Positions 25,860 to 34,258 of a DNA stretch of 64,000 nt are shown here, one piece after another (position 1 is the first letter of the stretch; each line of letters begins with the position of its first letter). Below the pieces are notes generated by a model. It was given only the letters and a program-made list of their open reading frames with translations. It ran no database searches and had not been told where the DNA came from. A program made the position numbers and the translations under genes. The stretch comes from Variovorax boronicumulans (GTDB lineage Bacteria; Pseudomonadota; Gammaproteobacteria; Burkholderiales; Burkholderiaceae_C), in contig NZ_JAUSSG010000013.1 in assembly GCF_030812215.1 (NCBI RefSeq), positions 124,001 to 188,000 of the forward strand, read 5' to 3'.

Positions 25860-26657
25860 TCAGGCCGTCACTGCTGCGGTTGCCGCATGGTGCGCCTGCT
25901 CTTTGCCTTCGGGGCGCTTGCCCGCGATGATCATTCCGAGCACTTCGTCTTCAGTGACGTCTTCGGTGCGGTAGGTGCCCACGAGCTTGCCGTTCTTCAT
26001 CACCGCGAGGCGGTCGCTCAACGAGAACACATCGGGCATATCGTGCGTGATGAGGAAGATGCCCACGCCATCGGCCTTGAGCTGCTTCACCAGGCCGCCG
26101 ACCATCGCGGTTTCTTCGGGGCCGAGCGCGGCGCAGGGCTCGTCCATGATGAGGATGCGCGCGTTGAAATACAGCGCGCGCGAAATCGCCACCACCTGCC
26201 GCTGGCCGCCCGAGAGCCGGCGAACCGGCACGCGGATGTTGGTGAAGTTCTTGTTGAGGCGGTGGAACACCTTGCGCGCCTGCACTTCCATGAAGTGGTC
26301 GTCCAGCGTGTTCCAGCGGGTCATCTTCTCGCGGCCGAGAAAGAGGTTGGAAACGGAGTCGAGGTTGTCGGCGAGCGCGAGCGTCTGGTAGATGGTCTCG
26401 ATGCCCTGGCCCTGCGCCTCGGCGGGGGTGCGGATGTTGACCTTCTCGCCCGCGATGAGCGTGTCGCCCGAGTCGATGGGATAGGCGCCCGCAAGCATCT
26501 TCATGAGCGTGGACTTGCCCGCGCCGTTGTGGCCGAGCAGCGCGACCACTTCGCCGGGGTAGAGATTCACGCTCACGCCGTCCACGGCCTTGACGCCGCC
26601 GAAGGACTTGCGGATTTCCTTCAGCTCGACAAGCGGTTTGGAGGTGTCGATGGTCAT
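25860..26657 (-). CDS. Sugar ABC transporter ATPase, single-domain (XylG-like)
   Basis: This 265-residue ATPase contains one nucleotide-binding domain: Walker A GHNGAGKST, signature LSGGQRQ, Walker B ILIMDEP, and the switch region ITHDMPDV. Most XylG and RbsA proteins are about 500 residues with two fused domains, so this one must form a homodimer, as in the fructose FrcA type. The ATG at 26657 is chosen because GGAG lies nine bases upstream and the permease stop ends one base before; the longer frame would need a TTG. It energises XylF/XylH uptake. Confidence 0.9.
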   Translation of the reverse strand: MTIDTSKPLVELKEIRKSFGGVKAVDGVSVNLYPGEVVALLGHNGAGKSTLMKMLAGAYPIDSGDTLIAGEKVNIRTPAEAQGQGIETIYQTLALADNLDSVSNLFLGREKMTRWNTLDDHFMEVQARKVFHRLNKNFTNIRVPVRRLSGGQRQVVAISRALYFNARILIMDEPCAALGPEETAMVGGLVKQLKADGVGIFLITHDMPDVFSLSDRLAVMKNGKLVGTYRTEDVTEDEVLGMIIAGKRPEGKEQAHHAATAAVTA

Positions 26658-26658
26658 C

Positions 26659-27849
26659 TCAGTTTTCTCCAAACTTGCGGCGGTACAGCACGTCGAACAC
26701 CACCGCCACGATCAGCACCTGGCCGATGATGACCATGCGCTTGCCGATGGGCACATCGAGCAGCAGCATGCCGCTGTCCAGCGACTGCATGATGAGCGCG
26801 CCCAGCACCGAGCCGAAGATCGAGCCGCTGCCGCCCGCGAGCGCCGTGCCGCCGATGACGGCCGCCGCGATCACGTAGAGCTCCATGCCGGTGCCCAGCG
26901 AATTGGTGCCCGCGTTGAGCCGCGCAATCGACACGATGGCCGCGATGGTGACCAGCACCGCCAGCAGCGCGAACAGCATCAGCGTCACGCGCTTGACCGG
27001 AATGCCCACGAGCGCCGCCGCATCGGGGTTGCCGCCCATCGCGAACACATAGCGCCCGAAGCGCGTGCGGTGCACGATGAACGACAGCACGATGGCCACC
27101 ACCGCCCAGATCAGCACCGGGATCGGAATGCCCTGCGGCTCCGACTTGGAGGAGATCTGGTAGTTGTTCATGACCGCCGCGAAGCCGAAGACCACCGCCA
27201 CCGGCACGGCCGTGATGAGCACGTCGAGCCACAGCGCCTCGGTGGGCATGTCGTAGCGCTGGCGCGCACGGCGCTTCTGCACCATGCGCCCGAAGAGCAC
27301 GAGCGCCACCAGCGCCGCGATCACCCAGCTTGCCGTGGTGCCGATGCCGCCGTCGTAGCCGCCGCCCAGGCGCTGGAAGAATTCATCGTTCACCGGCTGC
27401 GTCTTGCCGTCGGCCACGAGGAAGGCCGCGCCGCGGAACGACATCAGGCCGCCGAGCGTGACCACGAACGAAGGCACGCCGAGCACCGCCGTGAGCCAGC
27501 CCTGGTAGATGGAGACGAGCAGCGCCACCGCGAGCCCCGCAAGGCAGGCCGTGGGCCACGACCAGCCCGAGGTGTATTGAAGGTACGCGATGAGCACCCC
27601 CACGAACCCCATCACCGAGCCGACCGACAGGTCGATGTGGCGCGCCACGATGATCAGCACCATCACGGTGGAGACGATGCCCACCACGGCGGTCTGCTGC
27701 GCGACGTTGTAGAGATTCTCGGGCGAGAGAAACACGCCGCCCGACATGACGCTGAAGGCCACCGCCATGGCGACCAGCAGCACGCACATCAGGATCAGGC
27801 GCAGGTCGACGCCCGTGCGGCGCCACCATCCCGGAGTTTCATTGCTCAT
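26659..27849 (-). CDS. xylH: Xylose-type ABC transporter permease
   Basis: This 396-residue inner-membrane permease belongs to the CUT2 (RbsC/XylH) family, with about ten membrane segments. Segments such as VGIVSTVMVLIIVARHIDLS and FVVTLGGLMSFRGAAFLVAD are typical. The length matches E. coli XylH. It is encoded between the binding protein and the single-domain ATPase in one operon. A hairpin (27891-27913) lies in the 113-bp gap upstream of it. Confidence 0.9.
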   Translation of the reverse strand: MSNETPGWWRRTGVDLRLILMCVLLVAMAVAFSVMSGGVFLSPENLYNVAQQTAVVGIVSTVMVLIIVARHIDLSVGSVMGFVGVLIAYLQYTSGWSWPTACLAGLAVALLVSIYQGWLTAVLGVPSFVVTLGGLMSFRGAAFLVADGKTQPVNDEFFQRLGGGYDGGIGTTASWVIAALVALVLFGRMVQKRRARQRYDMPTEALWLDVLITAVPVAVVFGFAAVMNNYQISSKSEPQGIPIPVLIWAVVAIVLSFIVHRTRFGRYVFAMGGNPDAAALVGIPVKRVTLMLFALLAVLVTIAAIVSIARLNAGTNSLGTGMELYVIAAAVIGGTALAGGSGSIFGSVLGALIMQSLDSGMLLLDVPIGKRMVIIGQVLIVAVVFDVLYRRKFGEN

Positions 27850-27890
27850 TTTTTGGATACCCCCTCAAGGCGGATGCGCGAGAGCGTCCC

Positions 27891-27913
27891 GGCCGGGCCT
27901 CGAAAGCCCGGCC
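27891..27913. repeat. Hairpin between xylF and xylH
   Basis: GGCCGGGC (27891-27898) pairs perfectly with GCCCGGCC (27906-27913) around a 7-base loop. No T-run follows on the minus strand. It may lower expression of the downstream permease relative to the binding protein or protect the xylF message from 3' decay. This is common in binding-protein operons. Confidence 0.6.
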
Positions 27914-27962
27914 TGACGCCTGCATCGCGCGGATTGACGACTGGCTGGCGGTGTGGGCCTGC

Positions 27963-28985
27963 TTACTTGCAGGCCGCGGGCGCGCTGGCTGCCGGGACGC
28001 CCTTGCAGAGCTCGTCCTTCTTGATCCAGCCGGCCTTGACCACGACGTCGAGGTTGTCGCGCGTGACCGGCACCGGCGTGAGCAGGCGGGACGACAGCGC
28101 GACCTTCTTCGGTCCCGAGTTCCACTGCGCGGCCTTCTCGACCGGCTTGCCCTGCGAGAGCGAGATGGCCGCGGTGGCGGCTTCGCGGCCGAGCTCGCGC
28201 GAGTCCTTGAAGATGGTGGCGGTCTGCGTGCCCAGCGCGATGCGGTTGAGCGCCGCGAAGTCCGCGTCCTGGCCCGACACCGGCACGCCGCGCAGGCCCT
28301 TGGCCGTGAGCGCGGCGACCGCGCCGCCGGCGGTGCCGTCGTTGGCGGCCACCACCGCATCGACCTTGTTGGCGTTCTTGGTGAGGATCTGCTCCATGTT
28401 CTTCTGCGCGACCTCGGGCTTCCAGCCTTCGGTGTATTCGTCGCCGACGATCTTGATGTCGCCCTTCTTGATGGAGGCCTCGAGCACTTCCTGCTGGCCC
28501 GCGCGCAGGAAGTCGGCGTTGGGGTCGCTCGGCGAGCCCTTGATGATCACGTAGTTGCCCTTGGGCTTGACCTTGAGCACCTCGCGCGCCTCCATGCGAC
28601 CGACCTCGACGTTGTCGAAGGTGATGTAGAAGACGCCGGGCGCTTCGATCAGGCGGTCGTAGGCGACCACGGGCACCTTCTGGCGCGTGGCCTTGGTGAT
28701 GGCCGGCAGGATCGCGTCCTTGTCCATCGCCAGCACGATGAGCGCCTTGGCGCCCTTGGACATCAGGCCCTCGATGTCGCCCAGCTGCTTCTCGGGCGAG
28801 CCACCCGCGTCAGCGCTGATGTACTTGGCGCCGAGCTTTTCGAGCTGCGCCTTGATGGCGGCCTCGTCGGTCTTCCAGCGCTCTTCCTGGAAGTTGGACC
28901 AGCTCACGCCAACCACGGTCTGGGCCAGCGCGCTCACGGCGGTGAGGCCGAAGGCCATGGCGGCCAAAGTTTGTTTGAGTTGCAT
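27963..28985 (-). CDS. xylF: D-xylose ABC transporter substrate-binding protein
   Basis: This 340-residue periplasmic protein has a signal peptide at residues 1-22 (ending VSALA). Along its length it matches E. coli XylF closely: NFQEERWKTD, then VPVVAYDRLI, KGNYVIIKGSPSDPNADFLRAGQ, AVVAANDGTAGGAVAAL and SGQDADFAALNRIALGTQT. It should deliver D-xylose to XylH and the ATPase. AGGAGAGACACCG precedes the ATG. It is the first gene of the operon, with a B. subtilis XylR-like operator 28 bp upstream. No xylose isomerase gene is in this window, so the catabolic route is not shown. Confidence 0.92.
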   Translation of the reverse strand: MQLKQTLAAMAFGLTAVSALAQTVVGVSWSNFQEERWKTDEAAIKAQLEKLGAKYISADAGGSPEKQLGDIEGLMSKGAKALIVLAMDKDAILPAITKATRQKVPVVAYDRLIEAPGVFYITFDNVEVGRMEAREVLKVKPKGNYVIIKGSPSDPNADFLRAGQQEVLEASIKKGDIKIVGDEYTEGWKPEVAQKNMEQILTKNANKVDAVVAANDGTAGGAVAALTAKGLRGVPVSGQDADFAALNRIALGTQTATIFKDSRELGREAATAAISLSQGKPVEKAAQWNSGPKKVALSSRLLTPVPVTRDNLDVVVKAGWIKKDELCKGVPAASAPAACK

Positions 28986-29012
28986 CGGTGTCTCTCCTGC
29001 CGTGTAAGAAAT

Positions 29013-29039
29013 TAGTTAGTTTGAAAGGCGAACTAACTA
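29013..29039. promoter_or_regulatory. Candidate XylR (ROK) operator upstream of xylF
   Basis: TAGTTAGTT (29013-29021) and AACTAACTA (29031-29039) form a perfect 9-bp inverted repeat with a 9-base spacer. The layout and the TTAGTT/AACTAA arms resemble XylR operators of Bacillus. It lies 28 bp upstream of xylF, where a repressor would block transcription. The ROK gene at the end of this operon is the likely binder. Confidence 0.78.
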
Positions 29040-29064
29040 TCCCATCGCGATCCGAAGATTGGCA

Positions 29065-29080
29065 TCGGGGAATTCCCCGA
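29065..29080. repeat. Perfect 16-bp palindrome upstream of the xyl operator
   Basis: TCGGGGAATTCCCCGA is fully self-complementary. It sits 19 bp behind the stop of the CHAP-protein gene and about 80 bp before the xylF start. It has no T-run, so it is more likely a second protein-binding site for the xyl promoter than a terminator. Confidence 0.5.
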
Positions 29081-29098
29081 GCAGCCGAACGCAACGAA

Positions 29099-29737
29099 TC
29101 AGGGTGAAACGACCGTCGAGGAAAGGGCCGCGGGAGCCGCGGCCGTCCGCAGCCAGCCCAGCGCGTTGCCCCCCATCTTCCAGCGGCCATCAACGGCCTC
29201 CAGGGCAAAGCGCGCCCGGCTGCCGGAGAACGGGCCGGGGTTCTGCTGGACGATCTCGACCTCGCGCTCGCTCACGCCGGCCACGATGGCGACGTGTCCG
29301 TACGGATTGAAGAGCGTGGGCGGAAACACGATGAGGTCGTCGACCTGCGGCTTCTCGGCTTCGCCATTGCGGTACTGCACGAGCCCTCGCTTCGGGTTGA
29401 GTGCGCCCTGCGCCGTGTTGGCGTCGAAGAAGTCCTTCGCGTTGCCGAAGGCGTCCGGCATGCGGTGGTTGAAGCGCTCGAAGTAGTAGCGCTTGACGAA
29501 CTCCACGCACTGGTACTTGATGCCCAGGTTGTAGCCGTCGCGCGAGAGATTGCGCCCTTCCGAGTTGTTGACGCCGCCGTTGTAGTAGACCTTCACGCCG
29601 TTGAACTCGTCGACCACGGCGCCCACCTCCTGGCCGGGGTTGAGGTTGGTGTAGGTCACGACGCGATAACCAGCGGCGGCCAGCAGCACGGCGCCGGCCA
29701 CGGCGAGAAGCAGGGTGCGCAGGCGGATCGTCCCCAT
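29099..29737 (-). CDS. CHAP-domain amidase/peptidase, membrane-anchored or secreted
   Basis: This 212-residue protein begins with one hydrophobic helix (residues 5-27), either an anchor or an uncleaved signal. The rest is a CHAP domain: the nucleophile Cys lies in YQCVEFVKRYY, the catalytic His in YGHVAIV, followed by EIVQQNPG. The QCVEF motif also occurs in glutathionylspermidine amidase, so peptidoglycan or a glutathione conjugate are possible substrates. The ATG at 29737 lies two bases past the stop of the upstream gene; a GTG at 29752 is also possible. It is translationally coupled to that gene. Confidence 0.82.
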   Translation of the reverse strand: MGTIRLRTLLLAVAGAVLLAAAGYRVVTYTNLNPGQEVGAVVDEFNGVKVYYNGGVNNSEGRNLSRDGYNLGIKYQCVEFVKRYYFERFNHRMPDAFGNAKDFFDANTAQGALNPKRGLVQYRNGEAEKPQVDDLIVFPPTLFNPYGHVAIVAGVSEREVEIVQQNPGPFSGSRARFALEAVDGRWKMGGNALGWLRTAAAPAALSSTVVSP

Positions 29738-29739
29738 GC

Positions 29740-30222
29740 TCAGCACCCGCACACCTGCACGATCGGCCGGCCCTGCGGCGCGCCGCCGTCCATCGAGACG
29801 CGGAGTTCGCCGGCGTAGCAGGAGCCCTCGGAAGGCGGATCGGGATGATTGGCGCAGGTCGGCGCAAAAGGCACTTCGCGCGAGCGGATGGTGACCACCG
29901 CGCCGTCGCCGCGATAGGTGTTGACCCAGTCTCGGCCGATCTTCTTGCTGCGGACGTTGGAGAGCTCGTGTTCACGCCCGTCCAGCACGAGGCGCACTTC
30001 CTCGGCGGTGCTCGATGCAAGGACCGTGTCGAATGACAGCGGCCTGCTCGCGCGGCCGGCGGGCACCACCGCGCAGGTGCAACGCTCGCCCTGCAGCGGC
30101 GCGACGCGCTCCGCCGGCAGCGGCGTCAGCAGGGGTAAAGGCTTGTGCGATTGCGCGATGCCGGTCGTGGGCAGGGCCAGCAGCGCAGCGAGGGACAGCA
30201 CGGGGAGAAACGGGAAATGCAT
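29740..30222 (-). CDS. Small exported Cys-containing protein paired with CHAP protein
   Basis: This 160-residue protein has a signal peptide (residues 1-24, ending TTGIAQ). The mature part contains cysteines in CTC, TCANH, SCYAG and a C-terminal VCGC, probably forming disulfides. No family is recognised. It directly precedes the CHAP gene and is coupled to it, which suggests a partner, chaperone or periplasmic inhibitor role. The ATG at 30222 is preferred over a TTG three codons upstream. Confidence 0.65.
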   Translation of the reverse strand: MHFPFLPVLSLAALLALPTTGIAQSHKPLPLLTPLPAERVAPLQGERCTCAVVPAGRASRPLSFDTVLASSTAEEVRLVLDGREHELSNVRSKKIGRDWVNTYRGDGAVVTIRSREVPFAPTCANHPDPPSEGSCYAGELRVSMDGGAPQGRPIVQVCGC

Positions 30223-30354
30223 GGGCGCCAAGGTTAGCGCCCGACGATAGGGGCGCCACGGAGCGACGGCCAGTGCCGAAGGTCACCCCCGCGAATGCCT
30301 CGTTGCCTGTCCTCGGGCATGATCGCGGGCACAAAAAAAGCACTGGAGACACCG

Positions 30355-31377
30355 ATGGACCCGAGCATTCCCCCCGGCGCCGGCGAGGCGCTGTACCGCA
30401 CGATGGTGCGCATCCGCGCGTTCGAGAACGCCGCCGAGGCGGCCAGCCAGGGCGGCGTGAGCGCCTACGGCCAGCAGGCCGGCACCGCCGCGAAAGTGCG
30501 CGGCCCGCTGCACCTCTCGACCGGGCAGGAGGCCGTGCCCGCAGGCGTGTGCGCGCACCTGCGCACGAGCGACTACCTCACCTCCACGCACCGCGGCCAC
30601 GGCCACACGCTGGCCAAGGGCGCGGACCTCGCCCGCATGATGTGCGAGTTGTTCGGCAAGGCCACGGGCTTCAACGGCGGCAAGGGCGGCTCGATGCACA
30701 TCGCGGATTTCTCGGTCGGCATGCTGGGCGCCAACGGCGTGGTGGCGGCGGGGCTGCCGATTGCCGTGGGCGCAGCGCACGCGCAGAAGCTGCTGAAGAA
30801 AAGCGACGACATCACGGTGTGTTTCTTCGGCGATGGCGCGATCAACCGCGGGCCCTTTCTCGAAGCACTGAACTGGGCGCGCGTTTATGCACTGCCGGTG
30901 CTCTTCGTCTGCGAGGACAACCGCTGGAGCGCCACCACCGCGAGCGGGCCGATGACGGCGGGCGACGGCGCATCGGCGCGCGCCATGGCGATGGACATCG
31001 CGGCCACGCAGGTCGATGGCAACGACGTGTTCGCCGTGCACGAAGCCGCCGCGCGGCTCGTGAACGAAGTGCGCGGCGGCGCCGGGCCGCGCCTGCTGCA
31101 TGCGTTGACGTACCGCGTGAAGGGCCATGTGTCGGTCGATCTCGCGGCGTACCGCGATCCGGCCGAACTGGCCGCGGCGCTCGAAACCGATCCGATCGCG
31201 CGCACGCGCGGCCGCCTGCTCTCGGCCGGCGTGAGTGCGGCCACGCTCGACGCCATCGAGAACGCGGCGCGAGACGAAGTCGACACCGCGCTGGCCATCG
31301 CCGACGCGGCGCCCTGGCCCGATGCCACCTCCGCCTTCACCGACGTGCAGACCATCGGAGCAGGCCAATGGCATTGA
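30355..31377 (+). CDS. 2-oxoacid/acetoin dehydrogenase E1 alpha subunit
   Basis: This 340-residue thiamine diphosphate enzyme subunit resembles AcoA and pyruvate dehydrogenase E1 alpha. The cofactor motif GDGAINRGPFLEALNWA...EDN is clear, as are HRGHGHTLAKGAD and the phosphorylation-loop region around YRVKGHVSVD. GGAG seven bases upstream supports the ATG at 30355. The stop overlaps the beta-subunit start by ten bases. No E2 or E3 gene follows, so the complex must borrow them or act alone. The substrate could be acetoin, pyruvate or a branched oxoacid. Confidence 0.9.
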   Translation: MDPSIPPGAGEALYRTMVRIRAFENAAEAASQGGVSAYGQQAGTAAKVRGPLHLSTGQEAVPAGVCAHLRTSDYLTSTHRGHGHTLAKGADLARMMCELFGKATGFNGGKGGSMHIADFSVGMLGANGVVAAGLPIAVGAAHAQKLLKKSDDITVCFFGDGAINRGPFLEALNWARVYALPVLFVCEDNRWSATTASGPMTAGDGASARAMAMDIAATQVDGNDVFAVHEAAARLVNEVRGGAGPRLLHALTYRVKGHVSVDLAAYRDPAELAAALETDPIARTRGRLLSAGVSAATLDAIENAARDEVDTALAIADAAPWPDATSAFTDVQTIGAGQWH

Positions 31378-32333
31378 AGAAGGAACTGAGTTACGCCGAA
31401 GCGGCCGTGCTCGCCGTGCAGCGCGAGATGGAGGCCGATGCGCGCGTGGTCGTGCTCGGCGAGGACGTGGGCCACGGCGGCATCTTCGGCCAGTACAAGG
31501 GACTGCAGCAGACCTTCGGCGCGGAGCGCGTGATCGACACGCCGATCAGCGAGGCCGCGATCATGGGCGCCGGCGTGGGCATGGCGCTCGCGGGGCTGCG
31601 CCCCGTGGTCGAGATGCGCGTGGTCGATTTCGCGCTCTGCGGCATGGACGAGCTGGTGAACCAGGCCGCCAAGAACCGCTTCATGTTCGGCGGCCAGGGC
31701 CGCGTGCCGCTGGTGGCGCGCATGCCGGGCGGCATCTGGGATGCATCGGCGGCGCAACACTCGCAATCGCTCGAGGCGTGGTTCGCGCACCTGCCGGGCG
31801 TGGTGGTGGTGAACCCGTCGACACCGCAGGACAACTACGGCCTGCTGCGCGCGGCGCTGCAGTGCGGCGACCCGGTCGTCTATATAGAACACAAGACGCT
31901 CTGGGGCCTGCGCGGCGAAGTCGACGAAAACCTCACCGTGCCGCTCGGCAAGGCGGCGTGCGTGCGCGAGGGCAACGCGCTCACGCTCGTGAGCTGGAGC
32001 CGGCAGATGCAGGCCTGTGCCGCGGCGTGCGATGCGCTTGCGGCCGAAGGCATTGCGGTCGACCTGATCGACCTGCGCACGCTGTGGCCCTGGGACCGAG
32101 AGACGCTGCTTTCATCCTGCGCGCGCACCGGACGATTGCTGGTCGTGCATGAAGCCGTGCAGGCCGCAGGCTTCGGCGCCGAGATCGCGGCCAGCGCCGC
32201 GGAGGCCACGGGCTGCCGCATCGCGCGTCTCGGGGCGCCGCGCATTCCAGTCGGCTACGCGCCGGTGCTGGAGGCGCAGTCGCGCGTCGGCGTGGAGGCC
32301 ATCGTGGCAGGCGCGAAGAAGCTGCTGGACTGA
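31368..32333 (+). CDS. 2-oxoacid/acetoin dehydrogenase E1 beta subunit
   Basis: This 321-residue protein has the E1 beta signature VVVLGEDVGHGGIFGQYKGL near its start, then VIDTPISEAAIMGAGVGMAL and RPVVEMRVVDF. It forms the heterotetramer with the alpha subunit encoded directly upstream and overlapping by ten bases. The set stops here: the next gene is a convergent SDR, and no lipoyl E2 is present. Confidence 0.9.
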   Translation: MALKKELSYAEAAVLAVQREMEADARVVVLGEDVGHGGIFGQYKGLQQTFGAERVIDTPISEAAIMGAGVGMALAGLRPVVEMRVVDFALCGMDELVNQAAKNRFMFGGQGRVPLVARMPGGIWDASAAQHSQSLEAWFAHLPGVVVVNPSTPQDNYGLLRAALQCGDPVVYIEHKTLWGLRGEVDENLTVPLGKAACVREGNALTLVSWSRQMQACAAACDALAAEGIAVDLIDLRTLWPWDRETLLSSCARTGRLLVVHEAVQAAGFGAEIAASAAEATGCRIARLGAPRIPVGYAPVLEAQSRVGVEAIVAGAKKLLD

Positions 32334-32372
32334 CGCGGCGGGCTCATCGGCCCACCGCATCAAAGCCGGGGA

Positions 32373-33143
32373 TCAGGCGGTGTACCCGCCGTCCACGCTC
32401 AGGCTCGCACCGGTGACGAAACCGCCGTCCGGGCCCACGAGGTAGGCGACCATGCCGGCGATTTCTTCGGCGCGGCCGTGACGCGGCAGGGCCATCACAT
32501 CGTGCATCGAGCTGGCGCGCGGTCCGCTGGCGGGGTTCATGTCGGTGTCGACCGGACCGGGCTGCACGTTGTTCACGGTGATGCCCCGCGCGCCCAGGTC
32601 GCGTGCCAGGCCGCGCGTGAGGCCGACGATCGCGGCCTTGCTCATCGCATAGACACTGGCGCCCGCGGCAGGTACGCGTTCGGCGTTGATGCTGCCGATG
32701 TTGACGATGCGTCCACCGTCGCCCATGTGGCGCGCGGCGGCTTGCGCGGCCACAAACACGGCGCGCACGTTGACGTCCACGGTGCGGTCGAAATCCGCGA
32801 GCGAGAAGGTGTCGAGTTCGCCGCCCAGGTAGACACCGGCGTTGTTGACCAGGATGTCCAGCCGGTCGAAGGCGCTCGCGCCCTGCGCGACGGCGGCCGA
32901 GAGCGCGGCGGCATCGCCCGCATCGGCGCGGATGGCCAGCGCCCGGCCGCCGGCGGCCTGGATTTCGGCGGCCAGCTTGTCGGCTTCGGCCTGGGCGCTC
33001 ACGTAGGTGAAGGCCACGGCGGCGCCGTCGCGCGCCAGGCGGCGCACGATGGCCGCGCCGATGCCGCGCGAACCGCCGGTGACGAAGGCCGCCTTGCCGG
33101 CCAGGACGGGAGAAGAAGAGGAGGAGGAAGCAGTGGAAGCCAT
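32373..33143 (-). CDS. SDR family NAD(P)-dependent oxidoreductase
   Basis: This 256-residue short-chain dehydrogenase has the cofactor motif TGGSRGIGAA, the NNAG motif, and the catalytic Ser/Tyr/Lys set with YAMSK. The C-terminal GGFVTGASLSVDGGYTA is typical of the classical subfamily. The substrate is unknown. It is divergent from a LysR regulator, which probably controls it through the palindrome at 33230-33246. Confidence 0.9.
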   Translation of the reverse strand: MASTASSSSSSPVLAGKAAFVTGGSRGIGAAIVRRLARDGAAVAFTYVSAQAEADKLAAEIQAAGGRALAIRADAGDAAALSAAVAQGASAFDRLDILVNNAGVYLGGELDTFSLADFDRTVDVNVRAVFVAAQAAARHMGDGGRIVNIGSINAERVPAAGASVYAMSKAAIVGLTRGLARDLGARGITVNNVQPGPVDTDMNPASGPRASSMHDVMALPRHGRAEEIAGMVAYLVGPDGGFVTGASLSVDGGYTA

Positions 33144-33229
33144 GATTTTTTCCGTTGGATCAGTGGAGGAATGACTTCAGTGTCGGGATTCCACTCCTTC
33201 TCCGGTAGCCATCAATCGGGGCAATCAAA

Positions 33230-33246
33230 TTCAACCAAAAGTTGAA
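33230..33246. promoter_or_regulatory. LysR-type operator between SDR and LysR genes
   Basis: TTCAAC-CAAAA-GTTGAA is a perfect interrupted palindrome with the T-N11-A pattern used by LysR regulators. A further half-site GTTGAA lies at 33253-33258, ten bases before the LysR start codon, consistent with autoregulation. Confidence 0.7.
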
Positions 33247-33267
33247 GATGAGGTTGAAAATGGGCGC

Positions 33268-34194
33268 ATGGAACCGCTCAATCACCTCGAATCCTTCGTG
33301 CAGAGCGCGGAGGGCGGCAGCTTCTCGGCAGCCGCGCGGCGCCTCGGGCTCACGCCGGCGGCGGTCAGCAAGAACGTCGCGCGGCTCGAGGCGCGGCTGG
33401 GTGTGCGGCTGTTCCAGCGCAGCACGCGCCGGCTCACGCTGACGGAGGGCGGCGAGCGCTTTCTTGCGCAGATCGGCGGCGCACTCGCCACGCTGCAGGA
33501 CGCGGTGGCGGGCCTGGCGAAGGACGACGGCCAACCGGCCGGCACGCTGAAGGTCAGCATGGGCCAGGCCTTCGGGCGCGAGCACGTGCTTCCGATGCTG
33601 GGCGACTTTCTTGCGCGCTACCCGGCCATCCAGCCCGACTGGTACTTCGACAACCAGCAGGTGGACCTGGTCGGCGAGGGCTTCGATGCGGCCATCGGCG
33701 GCGGCATCGAGCTGTCGCCCGGCGTGGTCGCGCGTGAGCTGTCGCGCATCCACGTGGTGGCGGTGGCTTCACCGGCCTACATGGCGGGACGCGAATGGCC
33801 CGCGCAACCCGCCGACCTGGCCAGACTCGACGCGCTGCTGCGGCGCTCCTCGCCCACCGGGCGGCTGCGCAGCTGGACGCTGCAGCATGCGAACGGCCAG
33901 CAGGCCACGGTGGAACTGCCGCGGCCGCGCGCGATCTTCAACGACCCCGAGGCGATCGCACAGGCCGCGCTGCTGGGGCTGGGCGCGGCGATGCTGCCGA
34001 TGGCTTTCGTCGAGCGGGGCCTTCGCAGCGGCGAGCTGGTGCGGCTGCTGCCCGAATGGCACTTCGACGCGGGCGTGGTGTGGCTCTACTACCCGAGCAA
34101 GAAGTTGCTGCCGCCGAAGACGCGCGCGTTCGTCGATTTCGTGCTGGAGCGCTTTCGCAGCGAGCACTTCGCCGAGCGGATGCAGGTGGCCTGA
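33268..34194 (+). CDS. LysR family transcriptional regulator
   Basis: This 308-residue regulator has an N-terminal winged helix (SFSAAARRLGLTPAAVSKNVARLE) and a periplasmic-binding-protein-like effector domain (about 90-300). It is of the AaeR/DsdC-unrelated 'CrgA-like' kind often found divergent from SDR genes. The neighbouring palindrome suggests it controls the SDR gene and itself. The ligand is unknown. Confidence 0.92.
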   Translation: MEPLNHLESFVQSAEGGSFSAAARRLGLTPAAVSKNVARLEARLGVRLFQRSTRRLTLTEGGERFLAQIGGALATLQDAVAGLAKDDGQPAGTLKVSMGQAFGREHVLPMLGDFLARYPAIQPDWYFDNQQVDLVGEGFDAAIGGGIELSPGVVARELSRIHVVAVASPAYMAGREWPAQPADLARLDALLRRSSPTGRLRSWTLQHANGQQATVELPRPRAIFNDPEAIAQAALLGLGAAMLPMAFVERGLRSGELVRLLPEWHFDAGVVWLYYPSKKLLPPKTRAFVDFVLERFRSEHFAERMQVA

Positions 34195-34258
34195 AAGCGC
34201 CGGTTCCCGGGGTTTTCACTCGCGGCGGCAGGGAGGGTTCGCCTGTACAAAGACGCGC

